Positions 32,268-40,200 of a stretch of DNA of 64,000 nucleotides are shown piece after piece. A model generated the notes under the pieces. The model saw only the letters and a list, made by a program, of their open reading frames with translations. It was not told where the DNA came from and did not search any database. The number at the start of each line of letters is the position of its first letter. Within the stretch, counting starts at the first letter, position 1. The position numbers and the translations under genes were made by a program. This DNA comes from CAYSGL01 sp964520985 (GTDB lineage Bacteria; Pseudomonadota; Alphaproteobacteria; Micavibrionales; Micavibrionaceae), in NCBI GenBank assembly GCA_964520985.1, contig CAZFPB010000001.1, forward strand, positions 1 through 64,000, in the 5' to 3' direction.

Positions 32268-35200
32268 ATGACTCGCCATTTATTATTGTCGACTGCGCTG
32301 CTGAGCGTCCTAGCCTGTGCGCCAGCGGCCTGGGCGCAGGAGGCGGTCGATGTGCGCACAGGGTCGCAAGACGAGTATCAGCGCCTTGTTTTTGAGTGGC
32401 CTGCCGCGCCGACTTACACCGTTAAACGGGATGGCGCAAATCTTACACTTACTTTTGACAAGCCGGGTAAGGCGGATATCTCCAAGGTCAAAGCGCTGGA
32501 AAATATCAGCGGTGTCAAAGTGACCTCGGGCGCGGCCGATAATTTAACGCTCGCATTGACCATTCCCGCCGCCAGCAAAATTCGAGATCTGAAAGTCGGC
32601 AAGCGGATCATCATCGATGTGTATGATCCGCCTGGCGGCCGCAAAGCGGCGGTGAAAGAAGCGCCTCAAGAGAAAGCGGCTCCAGCGCCAGTTCCTGCGC
32701 CAAAAGAGAAACCGCCTGTGCCGGCGGCAAAGACTGCGGTTGAACCGGACGCTGTAAAATCAGCTGCTCCGACAGAGGCGTTAAAGAAACTGGATGCCGA
32801 AGAGCCGTCGCTGACCATTGTCGATGAGGCGAAAGAAAAAGCCGCAGCGCCTGTTACTAATGCGCCCATCATTCAAACGCCGGTAGAAATAAAGGCACAA
32901 CCTCAGTCTGCACCGCAGGCAATTGAAACACTTGTCACTGTTGCAACGCCTGTTGTTGAGCAACCGCCTGTTTCCGCTGTGAAGGAAAGCGTACCGGTCG
33001 TTGATCCGCATGTCATTACCGTGACGTCGACCAAAAAACTCGGCCTCGCGGTATTCGAGCGCGGTGAGTGGCTGTGGGTTGTCAGTGATGATCCGAACAT
33101 GAACGTGCCACCCGCGCTGTCGGGGCCGCAGGTGGAAAAATTCGGCCTGTTGCAGCGTTTTGATGTCAAAGGCGGCACGGGCTATCGTCTGAAGAAGACA
33201 ACGGGCGCCGGCATTACTGCGGAGGGCGGTGGCCTGCGTTGGCGCATCGTACTCTCTCCCAATCCAAAAGAGGTGCAGAGCATTGAGCCACAGCGTTTGA
33301 CTCCCGTGGCGGCAAAGGCAGAACCAAAAACGGAGCGTCAAGGCGCTGCCTTGTTATTCCCGCTGGAAGGGCCACAAAAAATTGTCGAGCTGACTGATCC
33401 TGATATTGGCGATGTTATAAAAGTCGTGACAATGAGCGCATCGACGTTGAGCGCACGCACGCCATACCAATTTGTCGAACTGGAAACATTACCGTCTTAT
33501 GTTGGTTTAGCCTATGTGCCAATCGCCGATGACGTCAGCGCGGCAATTGAAACGGGCGGTGTGCGGATTGGGCGTGGATCGGGTGATCTGTCTTTGTCGA
33601 TGGACGCGGTGAAGGAGGAACCCAAAAAAGCCGTTCAATCGAGCATCAAGAAAACGGAGATGCCCCCGGTCAACAGCGATAATCTTTATCATCTTGCCCG
33701 CTGGCAGATGGGCGGGTTACGCGCGCTGGCCGATAACCAGAATGCGTTGATGGCGGGCATGGCCGGAAAAGATACGGCCGGTCGCGTGGAAGATTTGCTC
33801 ACCTTGTCAAAGCTCATGCTGGCGAACGACCGCGGCAGCGAAGCGCTTGGGTATTTACGCTCTGTCAACTTACTGATGCCGGAGATTGAAGAGAATGCTG
33901 AATTTATTGGTCTGCGGGGCGCCGCGGCCTTAATTGCCGGTCAGCCTGATCTGGCGATTACTGATATGGTAAATCCAATGCTGGACCGATATCGCGATGT
34001 GCCATACTGGCGCATGGCGACATATGCCGCGCTGGAAGACTGGCAGCAGGCGATCAAATCCCTGCCGAGTGATACAAAAGCGATCAATGATTACCCGCCC
34101 ATCATGCGCGAGTGGCTGTCGCTGAATGTCGCGGAAGTGGGATTGCGCGCTGGCCAGGTGATGGAGGCGGAACGTATCCTGGCCGACCTTGAACCGGCTG
34201 TCGGGACGATGCGCCCGGTCGACAAAGCCGCATGGACCTATCTGATGGGCGAAGCAGCGCGCCAGTTGAAGCAGTTTGAAAAAGGCAAAAAATACTGGGG
34301 CGATCTGGCGAAAAGCGATAACGAGTATTACCGCGCGCGCTCCGGTCTTGCGCTGACCCGAGTGCTGCTGGAGAGAAACGAGATCGATGCCGCGCAGGCG
34401 GTGGATCGTCTGGAAGGCTTGCGCTATGCGTGGCGCGGCGATGAGCTGGAAGCGCTGACAAATTACCGCCTGGGCCAGGTGTATATTGAAAATGATGAAT
34501 ATCTCAAAGGGCTGCATGTACTACGCAATGCGGCCACGCTGGCGCCGGCTTCACAGCTGAGCCGGGAGGTGACAGCGTATATGACGCGGTCTTTCCGCAC
34601 CCTGTTTGACAGCGATGAATTGCAGAAACTCTCGCCGCTGGAGGCGATCGGCGTCTATGAAGAATTCAAAGAACTTATGCCGCCGGAACAGGAAGGTGAC
34701 CGCATCGTCGAGCAACTGGCTGAACGCATGGTTGATACGGACTTACTGGCACGCGCCGAAAGTCTTTATGATTATCAATTGACGCATCGCCTGAAAGGGC
34801 CTGAGGCGGGACGCATTGCCTTGCGTCTGGCCGCGATCCGTTTGCTCAATAACAAGCCGGAAGTTGCATTAAAAAATCTGGCGCAGGCGGAAGCGGCGTA
34901 TAAAGAAAGTGACACCAAGCTGGTGCCGCCAGACACGATGCGCGAAATTACGCTACTGCGCGCGAGTGCGCTGGCCAAAGCGGGGCAGGCAGATAAAGCG
35001 ATCGATGAAATCAGCAAGCTGCCCGCCGATAAAACGGTTGCGCGCCTGCGCGCTGACATCGCCTGGAAAAGCCAGCGATGGCGTGAAGCAGCCGATGGTC
35101 TGCAAAGCCTGATTGATGTCGAACAAATCCGTCCGGATATTGCGCTGACACCTGATCAGGCTGATCTGATTTTAAATCGCGGGATTGCGCTGAATCTGGC

Positions 35201-35699
35201 TGGTGACCGCGTTGGCCTCGGTACGCTGCGCGATCGCTACAGTGCGCAGATGAAACAGACGCCGAAAAATGAATTGTTCGATGTGGTGACGCTGCCGCGC
35301 CGATTTGGCCTGATCCGTAGCCGCGATACGATTGCAGAGACGATCAATAATGTCGATCTGTTCAAAGATTTCCTGGAGAGTTACCGTAAGGTTGAGGTGA
35401 TGTCACCTGCCAGCGTGACAATGCCCGAAGCAACGGCGTCTGCTTCTAAAGCGGCAACTCCCGCAGCCGCCGCTACAGCTCCCACGACACCCGAAGTAAC
35501 GCCTGCGCCAGCTGCAGCACCGCCAGCCGAACCAGTGGCTGAAACAGATTCGGCCCCTGTCAGCGAAGCCGCAACGAGCGTACCTGCAGCGCAAGCGCCG
35601 ACGAATACAACCCCGGCACCCACGCCAGAAGCGGCTACGTCCGCTCCCGCTGAAGCGGCCCCAGCCCCAGCCCCTGCCGCGCAGACAGCAACGGAATAA
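32268..35699 (+). CDS. giant periplasmic helical-repeat protein of the motor operon
   Basis: An 1143-residue exported protein. Signal peptide 1-24 (ending AWAQ) is followed by a beta-rich domain (about 25-125) whose VRTGSQDEYQRLVFEWPA and RIIIDVYDPPGG look AMIN-like, a Pro/Ala/Lys-rich linker to about 250, a second beta-rich region (about 250-430), a TPR-like alpha-helical array (about 470-1035, e.g. EALGYLRSVNLLMPEIEENA) and an Ala/Pro/Thr tail. It starts 37 bases after motB with AGGG upstream, so it is probably cotranscribed with the stator genes. Beta domain plus TPR array recalls PflA-type motor scaffolds of Epsilonproteobacteria in layout, but I claim no homology. Confidence 0.75.
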   Translation: MTRHLLLSTALLSVLACAPAAWAQEAVDVRTGSQDEYQRLVFEWPAAPTYTVKRDGANLTLTFDKPGKADISKVKALENISGVKVTSGAADNLTLALTIPAASKIRDLKVGKRIIIDVYDPPGGRKAAVKEAPQEKAAPAPVPAPKEKPPVPAAKTAVEPDAVKSAAPTEALKKLDAEEPSLTIVDEAKEKAAAPVTNAPIIQTPVEIKAQPQSAPQAIETLVTVATPVVEQPPVSAVKESVPVVDPHVITVTSTKKLGLAVFERGEWLWVVSDDPNMNVPPALSGPQVEKFGLLQRFDVKGGTGYRLKKTTGAGITAEGGGLRWRIVLSPNPKEVQSIEPQRLTPVAAKAEPKTERQGAALLFPLEGPQKIVELTDPDIGDVIKVVTMSASTLSARTPYQFVELETLPSYVGLAYVPIADDVSAAIETGGVRIGRGSGDLSLSMDAVKEEPKKAVQSSIKKTEMPPVNSDNLYHLARWQMGGLRALADNQNALMAGMAGKDTAGRVEDLLTLSKLMLANDRGSEALGYLRSVNLLMPEIEENAEFIGLRGAAALIAGQPDLAITDMVNPMLDRYRDVPYWRMATYAALEDWQQAIKSLPSDTKAINDYPPIMREWLSLNVAEVGLRAGQVMEAERILADLEPAVGTMRPVDKAAWTYLMGEAARQLKQFEKGKKYWGDLAKSDNEYYRARSGLALTRVLLERNEIDAAQAVDRLEGLRYAWRGDELEALTNYRLGQVYIENDEYLKGLHVLRNAATLAPASQLSREVTAYMTRSFRTLFDSDELQKLSPLEAIGVYEEFKELMPPEQEGDRIVEQLAERMVDTDLLARAESLYDYQLTHRLKGPEAGRIALRLAAIRLLNNKPEVALKNLAQAEAAYKESDTKLVPPDTMREITLLRASALAKAGQADKAIDEISKLPADKTVARLRADIAWKSQRWREAADGLQSLIDVEQIRPDIALTPDQADLILNRGIALNLAGDRVGLGTLRDRYSAQMKQTPKNELFDVVTLPRRFGLIRSRDTIAETINNVDLFKDFLESYRKVEVMSPASVTMPEATASASKAATPAAAATAPTTPEVTPAPAAAPPAEPVAETDSAPVSEAATSVPAAQAPTNTTPAPTPEAATSAPAEAAPAPAPAAQTATE

Positions 35700-35711
35700 T
35701 AATATTTACGT

Positions 35712-36527
35712 TTATCCCGCTGCGGGTGGGGGAACTTGTCCGAAGCTCTGGATCAGTGATCCTGAAATCAGGTACCAGCCATCGACCAGCACGAAGAAGA
35801 TGATCTTGAATGGCAGCGAGATCATCACCGGCGGCAGCATCATCATACCCATCGACATCAGGATCGAGGCCGTGACCATGTCGATGATGAGGAAGGGAAG
35901 GAAGAGCATGAAACCAATTTCAAAGGCGCGGCGCAACTCGGAAATCATGAAGGACGGGATAAGCACCTGAAGCGGTACGGCTTCCGGGCTGTCGAAGGGG
36001 CCGAGGTTGGAGAGTTCAGTGAAAAGGGTCAGGTCATTATCGCGCACATGGGCAAGCATAAATTGTTTAAATGGGGCGACGCCGGCTTCAAACGCCTGCA
36101 CCTCATCGATCTCTTCATTGATCAGGGGCTGAAGGCCGTTCTGGTAGGCGGCCTGAAAGGTCGGCGCCATGACGAAGAGAGTCAAGAAGAGGGCGAGGGA
36201 GATCATCACCGAGTTCGGCGGTGTCTGCTGAATCCCGATTGCGGTACGCAGGAAAGACAGCACAATGATGATCCGCGTGAAGCTGGTCATCATAATAAGA
36301 ATGGACGGAGCGAGGGATAAGACAGTCAGAAGGGCAACCATCTGGACCACGCGACCGGTCATCGTGCCGGTGTTTTCGCCGCCGCCGAGGTCGATAGTGA
36401 TGGCTTGCGCGAAAGCAGGATGTAGCGTCGCAGCGAGCGTCAGCAAAACCAGAGATAGTGTCGCTATCCCATTCCACATCAAGAATTTTTTGAAAAAGCT
36501 ACGCGGCGTCTTTGAAGGCGTTTTCAT
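35712..36527 (-). CDS. fliP: FliP, export gate protein
   Basis: A 271-residue FliP with a cleavable signal peptide (ending HPAFAQ), then PSILIMMTSFTRIIIVLSFL, GIQQTPPNSVMISLALFLTL, PSFMISELRRAFEIGFMLFL and the C-terminal LILMSMGMM-like GMMMLPPVMISLPFKIIFFV. FliP, FliQ and FliR form the export gate core. Here fliP is on the minus strand, separated from fliQ and fliR, which are in the flgB operon on the plus strand. It overlaps fliO by 29 bases and converges with the giant repeat gene, with no clear terminator between them. Confidence 0.96.
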   Translation of the reverse strand: MKTPSKTPRSFFKKFLMWNGIATLSLVLLTLAATLHPAFAQAITIDLGGGENTGTMTGRVVQMVALLTVLSLAPSILIMMTSFTRIIIVLSFLRTAIGIQQTPPNSVMISLALFLTLFVMAPTFQAAYQNGLQPLINEEIDEVQAFEAGVAPFKQFMLAHVRDNDLTLFTELSNLGPFDSPEAVPLQVLIPSFMISELRRAFEIGFMLFLPFLIIDMVTASILMSMGMMMLPPVMISLPFKIIFFVLVDGWYLISGSLIQSFGQVPPPAAG

Positions 36528-36801
36528 TAGAAACGATCCGTTTCGGTATGTTGTTTTTTACCACAGTATCGCCCGTGGGACCCAGTATAACCAAATGTTG
36601 TTCGTCATCGCATTCAAGGATGACAGCCTTGCGGCGCGCGTCAATGGTCATGACCTCGACCAGTTTCATTCGCTTGCCTGCGCGTGAAGCCAAGGCGGCA
36701 TTCCCCAACCCAAATTTTTTCAGCAGCAGCGCAAAACCACCCATCAGCGCCACGACAAAAATCAGCGCGCCTAACAGCTTAACAATTCCGGTCAGCCCCA
36801 T
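36499..36801 (-). CDS. fliO: FliO, export gate assembly protein
   Basis: A 100-residue protein with one membrane segment (LLGALIFVVALMGGFALLLK) followed by a basic cytoplasmic domain: KRMKLVEVMTIDARRKAVIL, EHLVILGPTGD-like QHLVILGPTGDTVV. The start at 36801 is preceded by AGGA at proper distance; ATGs at 36807 and 36819 are alternatives. FliO helps FliP complexes form. It precedes fliP. Confidence 0.85.
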   Translation of the reverse strand: MGLTGIVKLLGALIFVVALMGGFALLLKKFGLGNAALASRAGKRMKLVEVMTIDARRKAVILECDDEQHLVILGPTGDTVVKNNIPKRIVSNENAFKDAA

Positions 36802-36808
36802 TTCCATC

Positions 36809-37072
36809 CTACTGGCCACCCTTGGATTTGCGGAACTCCTGCAAGGCGCTGGCCAATTCTTCGAGGCGGCCGATCATAGCGGCCATCAGGGGCTGAATTT
36901 TTGTGGCATCGGCCGGGGGCAGGGCGATGGCGGCGTCGCACAGCGCCGCCACTTCGTCATCCAGATGATGCAGCACGACCATCCGGCCGCCACGCACGGT
37001 TTGCGTCGATTGCTCGATGAACGCGGTGATATCGCGCATACGGCTTTCAATCTGGTCGCGGCTGATGGTCAT
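36809..37072 (-). CDS. small helical protein of unknown function in the fliO operon
   Basis: An 87-residue predicted helical protein with no membrane segment: RDQIESRMRDITAFIEQSTQ, then DEVAALCDAAIALPPADATK and a C-terminal LEELASALQEFRKSKG. I do not recognise a family. It overlaps the end of flhX by four bases and lies just before fliO, so it is coexpressed with export proteins; by size and helix content it could be a chaperone or a regulator, which is a guess. Confidence 0.62.
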   Translation of the reverse strand: MTISRDQIESRMRDITAFIEQSTQTVRGGRMVVLHHLDDEVAALCDAAIALPPADATKIQPLMAAMIGRLEELASALQEFRKSKGGQ

Positions 37073-37461
37073 TGGGGACGATCCTTGTTCTGTTCATCCA
37101 TAACATCCTTCAGCACCGCGTCAAAGGGGTTCGGCTGGCCGTTGGCGCGATATACATAGGATAAAATTTCGGCGACAGCGGCAAACGCTTCGGAAGGTAT
37201 AGGGGAGTCGATTTCGATCGCGGCCAGCATTTCCGCCAGCGCGCTGTCTTCGCGGACGTTGATCCCGTTTTCGAAGGCAAGCTGCAAAATCTGCTCGGCA
37301 AGATGTCCCCGGCCGGCGGCCACGACCAGCGGGACCTTTTTTTCGGCGGTGCGATCCTGCAGCGCCACGGCGGTTTGTTTTTTCGGTTTATCCTTTGCAT
37401 TCAATGGCTTAAAGCGGTCATTGCCGCTTTTCTTCACGCCATCGTCAAATCCGTCGCTCAT
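37069..37461 (-). CDS. FlhX: FlhB C-terminal-domain paralogue
   Basis: A 130-residue protein matching only the cytoplasmic end of FlhB: VPLVVAAGRGHLAEQILQLA, FENGINVREDSALAEMLAAI and FAAVAEILSYVYRANGQ. The NPTH autocleavage site of real FlhB (present at 271-274 in flhB, 40201-41277) is missing, the corresponding position reading AVALQDRTAEKK. Such stand-alone proteins (FlhX) can partly replace FlhB's cleaved C-terminal fragment in some bacteria. The start at 37461 has AGGA five bases upstream; 37467 is the alternative. First gene of the flhX-unknown-fliO-fliP run. Confidence 0.85.
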   Translation of the reverse strand: MSDGFDDGVKKSGNDRFKPLNAKDKPKKQTAVALQDRTAEKKVPLVVAAGRGHLAEQILQLAFENGINVREDSALAEMLAAIEIDSPIPSEAFAAVAEILSYVYRANGQPNPFDAVLKDVMDEQNKDRPQ

Positions 37462-37477
37462 TGGCACGCATCCTGCA
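37462..37477 (+). promoter_or_regulatory. sigma-54 promoter of the flgB operon
   Basis: TGGCAC, five bases, CTGCA, with GG and GC ten bases apart: one mismatch to the consensus. Predicted transcription start near 37488, 35 bases before flgB. It abuts the flhX start codon on the other strand. Confidence 0.75.
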
Positions 37478-37522
37478 ATTAAAGCCGTAGGAATAATCCG
37501 TCACGGGATAAAGGATAAAACA

Positions 37523-37951
37523 ATGTCGATGCTGAACATACCGTTATTTGATGCCATGGGCGCCAAAATGACCTATCTGGATCGCAAGAATACGGTCATT
37601 TCAGAGAACATCGCCAATGCCGATATGCCGGGTTACCGCGCCAAGGAAATGAAAGCCATGGATTTTGGCAAGGTTTTGGACCGCGTGATGCAGGACGACA
37701 CATCTAAAGTCACAGTGGATAAGGTCAGCATGATGACAACCAATCCCAAACACCTGCCGCTACCGGGCATGACCGCCGATGCCAAAACGATTCAATCGCG
37801 CATGACCTATGAAGTATCGCCGAACGAAAACTCGGTCATCATCGAAGAGCAGATGGTCAAAGCGAACGAAGTGCAGATGGATTACAGCCTCATGACCAAC
37901 CTGCTGCGCAAGAATATGGGCATGCTTTATACGGCTCTGGGCCGCAACTAG
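37523..37951 (+). CDS. flgB: FlgB, proximal rod protein
   Basis: A 142-residue FlgB: LFDAMGAKMTYLDRKNTVIS, ENIANADMPGYRAKEMKAMD and a C-terminal helix MVKANEVQMDYSLMTNLLRK. Start at 37523 has AGGA eight bases upstream; the longer frame to 37259 runs back through flhX and is rejected. It leads flgB-flgC-fliE-fliQ-DUF486-fliR-flhB-cckA. Confidence 0.95.
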   Translation: MSMLNIPLFDAMGAKMTYLDRKNTVISENIANADMPGYRAKEMKAMDFGKVLDRVMQDDTSKVTVDKVSMMTTNPKHLPLPGMTADAKTIQSRMTYEVSPNENSVIIEEQMVKANEVQMDYSLMTNLLRKNMGMLYTALGRN

Positions 37952-37973
37952 GATTTAGGGAAGGATTAGGATT

Positions 37974-38390
37974 ATGTCAGAGAACACCTTTTCAGCCATG
38001 ACAACCGCCGCCTGGGGCATGCGTGCCCAGGGCGAGCGCACCCGGGTTATTTCGCAGAACATCGCCAACGCCAGTACGGCATCGACCACGCCCGGCGGCG
38101 ATCCATACTCGCGCAAGATTATTACGTTTAAAAACGTGATGGACCGCGAAGTCGGCACCCAGCTGGTGAAGGTCGATAAAATCCGCGAGGATTCAGAAGC
38201 GGACTATAATATGAAATACATGCCCGATCACCCGGGCGCCGATTCAAGCGGTTATGTGAAAATGCCGAATGTAAATGTGCTGATCGAGATGAACGACATG
38301 CGTGAAGCCCAGCGCAGCTATGAGGCCAACCTCAGCATGATGGAAAATTCCCGCTCCATGATGTCACGCACAATCGATATTCTGCGTTAA
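37974..38390 (+). CDS. flgC: FlgC, proximal rod protein
   Basis: A 138-residue FlgC with MTTAAWGMRAQGERTRVISQ, NIANASTASTTPGGDPYSRK and the C-terminal GYVKMPNVNVLIEMNDMREA, all family signatures. It follows flgB by 22 bases with AGGA before the ATG. Confidence 0.96.
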   Translation: MSENTFSAMTTAAWGMRAQGERTRVISQNIANASTASTTPGGDPYSRKIITFKNVMDREVGTQLVKVDKIREDSEADYNMKYMPDHPGADSSGYVKMPNVNVLIEMNDMREAQRSYEANLSMMENSRSMMSRTIDILR

Positions 38391-38428
38391 CGAACTATAT
38401 GATAGAGTAGCAAGATAAGGAGTCTTTC

Positions 38429-38737
38429 ATGGTCGATATCAATCCAGCTGCTGCCGCCAATGCTTACGCCAATGTGGCCAAAACCAATAGCGCGGTTATG
38501 GGCGACGATGTGCAAAAAGGCCCGTCTTTCGGCGATGTCATGAAAGAATCAGCGCTGAACGCGATCCGCACCATGCGCGCGGGCGAGAGCGCCTCCGCCA
38601 AAGCCATCACCGGCGAAGCCAGCCTGCCGGAAGTTGTGCAGGCCGTGTCCGCCGCTGAATTAACCTTGCAAACCGTTGTCTCCGTCCGCGACCGTCTGGT
38701 TTCCGCGTATCAGGAAATTATGCGTATGCCGATCTAG
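38429..38737 (+). CDS. fliE: FliE, MS ring-rod junction protein
   Basis: A 102-residue FliE with FGDVMKESALNAIRTMRAGE, LPEVVQAVSAAELTLQTVVS and the C-terminal VRDRLVSAYQEIMRMPI (the YQEIMRMPI end is invariant in the family). GGAG is nine bases upstream. Confidence 0.95.
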   Translation: MVDINPAAAANAYANVAKTNSAVMGDDVQKGPSFGDVMKESALNAIRTMRAGESASAKAITGEASLPEVVQAVSAAELTLQTVVSVRDRLVSAYQEIMRMPI

Positions 38738-38779
38738 TGATCGGTTGCCGGACCGGGCCAATTCAGATAGCCTGAAGCC

Positions 38780-39046
38780 ATGTCAGAAACCGAAATCATC
38801 GACATTTCCCGTGAGGCCATCTGGATGATGATTGTCATCGGCACGCCCGTCATGATGGTCGGTCTGATTGTCGGCGTGGCGATCGCGCTGTTACAGGCTC
38901 TGACGCAGGTGCAGGAAATCACGCTGGTCTTCGTGCCGAAAATTATCACCATGTTTGCCGCCATCTTTGTCCTGTTCCCGACTTTCATCATGATGATGAA
39001 TACCTTCATGCAGAATATCGCCGACCGGATCATCGGGATCGGGTAA
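38780..39046 (+). CDS. fliQ: FliQ, export gate protein
   Basis: An 88-residue FliQ with two membrane segments: REAIWMMIVIGTPVMMVGLI, VGVAIALLQALTQVQEITLV and FVPKIITMFAAIFVLFP. The family length is about 89. The start lacks a strong ribosome-binding site; translation may follow from fliE, 42 bases upstream. In most genomes fliR follows directly, but here a DUF486 gene lies between. Confidence 0.95.
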   Translation: MSETEIIDISREAIWMMIVIGTPVMMVGLIVGVAIALLQALTQVQEITLVFVPKIITMFAAIFVLFPTFIMMMNTFMQNIADRIIGIG

Positions 39047-39055
39047 GGCCATCGC

Positions 39056-39427
39056 ATGCCTTTCGCCCCCGCGCTCACGCCCCTCATCCCCATCGTTCTG
39101 TTGTTCTTTTCCAACATCTTCATGACGTTTGCGTGGTATGGACATCTGAAATTTCCTCATGCGGCGCTGTGGCTGGTCATTCTCACCGCATGGGGCATCG
39201 CTTTTGTTGAATATTGCTTTGCCGTACCCGCGAACAGAATAGGATATGGCACCTATTCGGCCGCCGAGCTGAAAACCATGCAGGAGGTAATTACCCTGAT
39301 AGTCTTCGCCGGCTTTTCGGTTTTGTATCTCGGGGAAAAATTTACGCTCTATCACGGTATTGGGTTTTTATTGATCGCGGCCGGCGCGGCCTTTGTCTTC
39401 TTTGCGCCCAAGCTGGCCGCGCTATGA
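39056..39427 (+). CDS. DUF486 family small membrane protein inserted between fliQ and fliR
   Basis: A 123-residue protein with four hydrophobic segments, matching the DUF486 family: FFSNIFMTFAWYGHLKF, WLVILTAWGIAFVEYCFAVP, ANRIGYGTYSAAELKTMQEV and LYHGIGFLLIAAGAAFVFFA. Family members resemble half-size drug/metabolite transporters (DMT) and may act as dimers; function is unknown. It begins nine bases after fliQ and its stop overlaps the fliR start (ATGA), so it is tightly coupled to the export-gate genes. Base composition does not differ visibly from the neighbours. Confidence 0.9.
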   Translation: MPFAPALTPLIPIVLLFFSNIFMTFAWYGHLKFPHAALWLVILTAWGIAFVEYCFAVPANRIGYGTYSAAELKTMQEVITLIVFAGFSVLYLGEKFTLYHGIGFLLIAAGAAFVFFAPKLAAL

Positions 39428-40197
39428 TTAATCTTGAAGAATTCATGGCGACCGGCGTGTTCGCGTTTCTGATTGCGTTTACGCGTATCGGCACTGCCAT
39501 GATGATCATGCCGGGGGTCGGCGATTCTTTTACCCCATCCAACATTCGCTTGTATGTCGCGCTCGGTCTGTCGGCCGTACTCATGCCGGTCATGCAGCAG
39601 TTCATGCCATCGCCACTGCCCGCTATGCCCGTCTTGTTTGTGCTGATCGGGATGGAATTCATTACAGGCCTGTTTATCGGCACTATCGCGCGTATTTTGG
39701 TGTCTGCGTTGGATACGGCGGGGATGATCATCTCGCTGATGTCAGGTTTTGCCAACGCGCAGATTTTCAACCCGGCGATGGCGACGCAAGGCTCGATCGT
39801 CGGCGCGTTCATGTCGGTCGCCGGCGTGGTGTTGATGTTTGCGACCAACCTGCATCACCTGCTGATTTACGGACTGGTGGAAAGTTATCAGCTATTCCCG
39901 CTTGGCGGCATTCCCGACACGGGGAGCATGGCCGAACTGATGTCAAAAGCGGTTGCCAGTGCATTCTTCGTGGGCTTCCAGATTGCCATGCCGTTCGTGA
40001 TCGTGGCGTTGCTCATTTACATCGCCATGGGCGTACTGGCGCGTGTGATGCCGCAGATACAGGTGTTCATGGTCGCCTTGCCGCTGCAGATCATTCTATC
40101 GCTGATTACCCTATCGCTGATTTTTTCCGCCGGCATGATGTTCTGGGCCAGCCGCTTTGAGGACGGGATGATGTATTTCCTCTCGAACGGGCAATAG
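39424..40197 (+). CDS. fliR: FliR, export gate protein
   Basis: A 257-residue FliR with about six membrane segments: FAFLIAFTRIGTAMMIMPGV, GMEFITGLFIGTIARILVSA, DTAGMIISLMSGFANAQIFN and VMPQIQVFMVALPLQIILSL (the MPQIQVFxxxxP motif is diagnostic). The start at 39424 overlaps the DUF486 stop. The frame is open back to 39214 but that part runs over DUF486. Confidence 0.95.
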   Translation: MINLEEFMATGVFAFLIAFTRIGTAMMIMPGVGDSFTPSNIRLYVALGLSAVLMPVMQQFMPSPLPAMPVLFVLIGMEFITGLFIGTIARILVSALDTAGMIISLMSGFANAQIFNPAMATQGSIVGAFMSVAGVVLMFATNLHHLLIYGLVESYQLFPLGGIPDTGSMAELMSKAVASAFFVGFQIAMPFVIVALLIYIAMGVLARVMPQIQVFMVALPLQIILSLITLSLIFSAGMMFWASRFEDGMMYFLSNGQ

Positions 40198-40200
40198 GGC

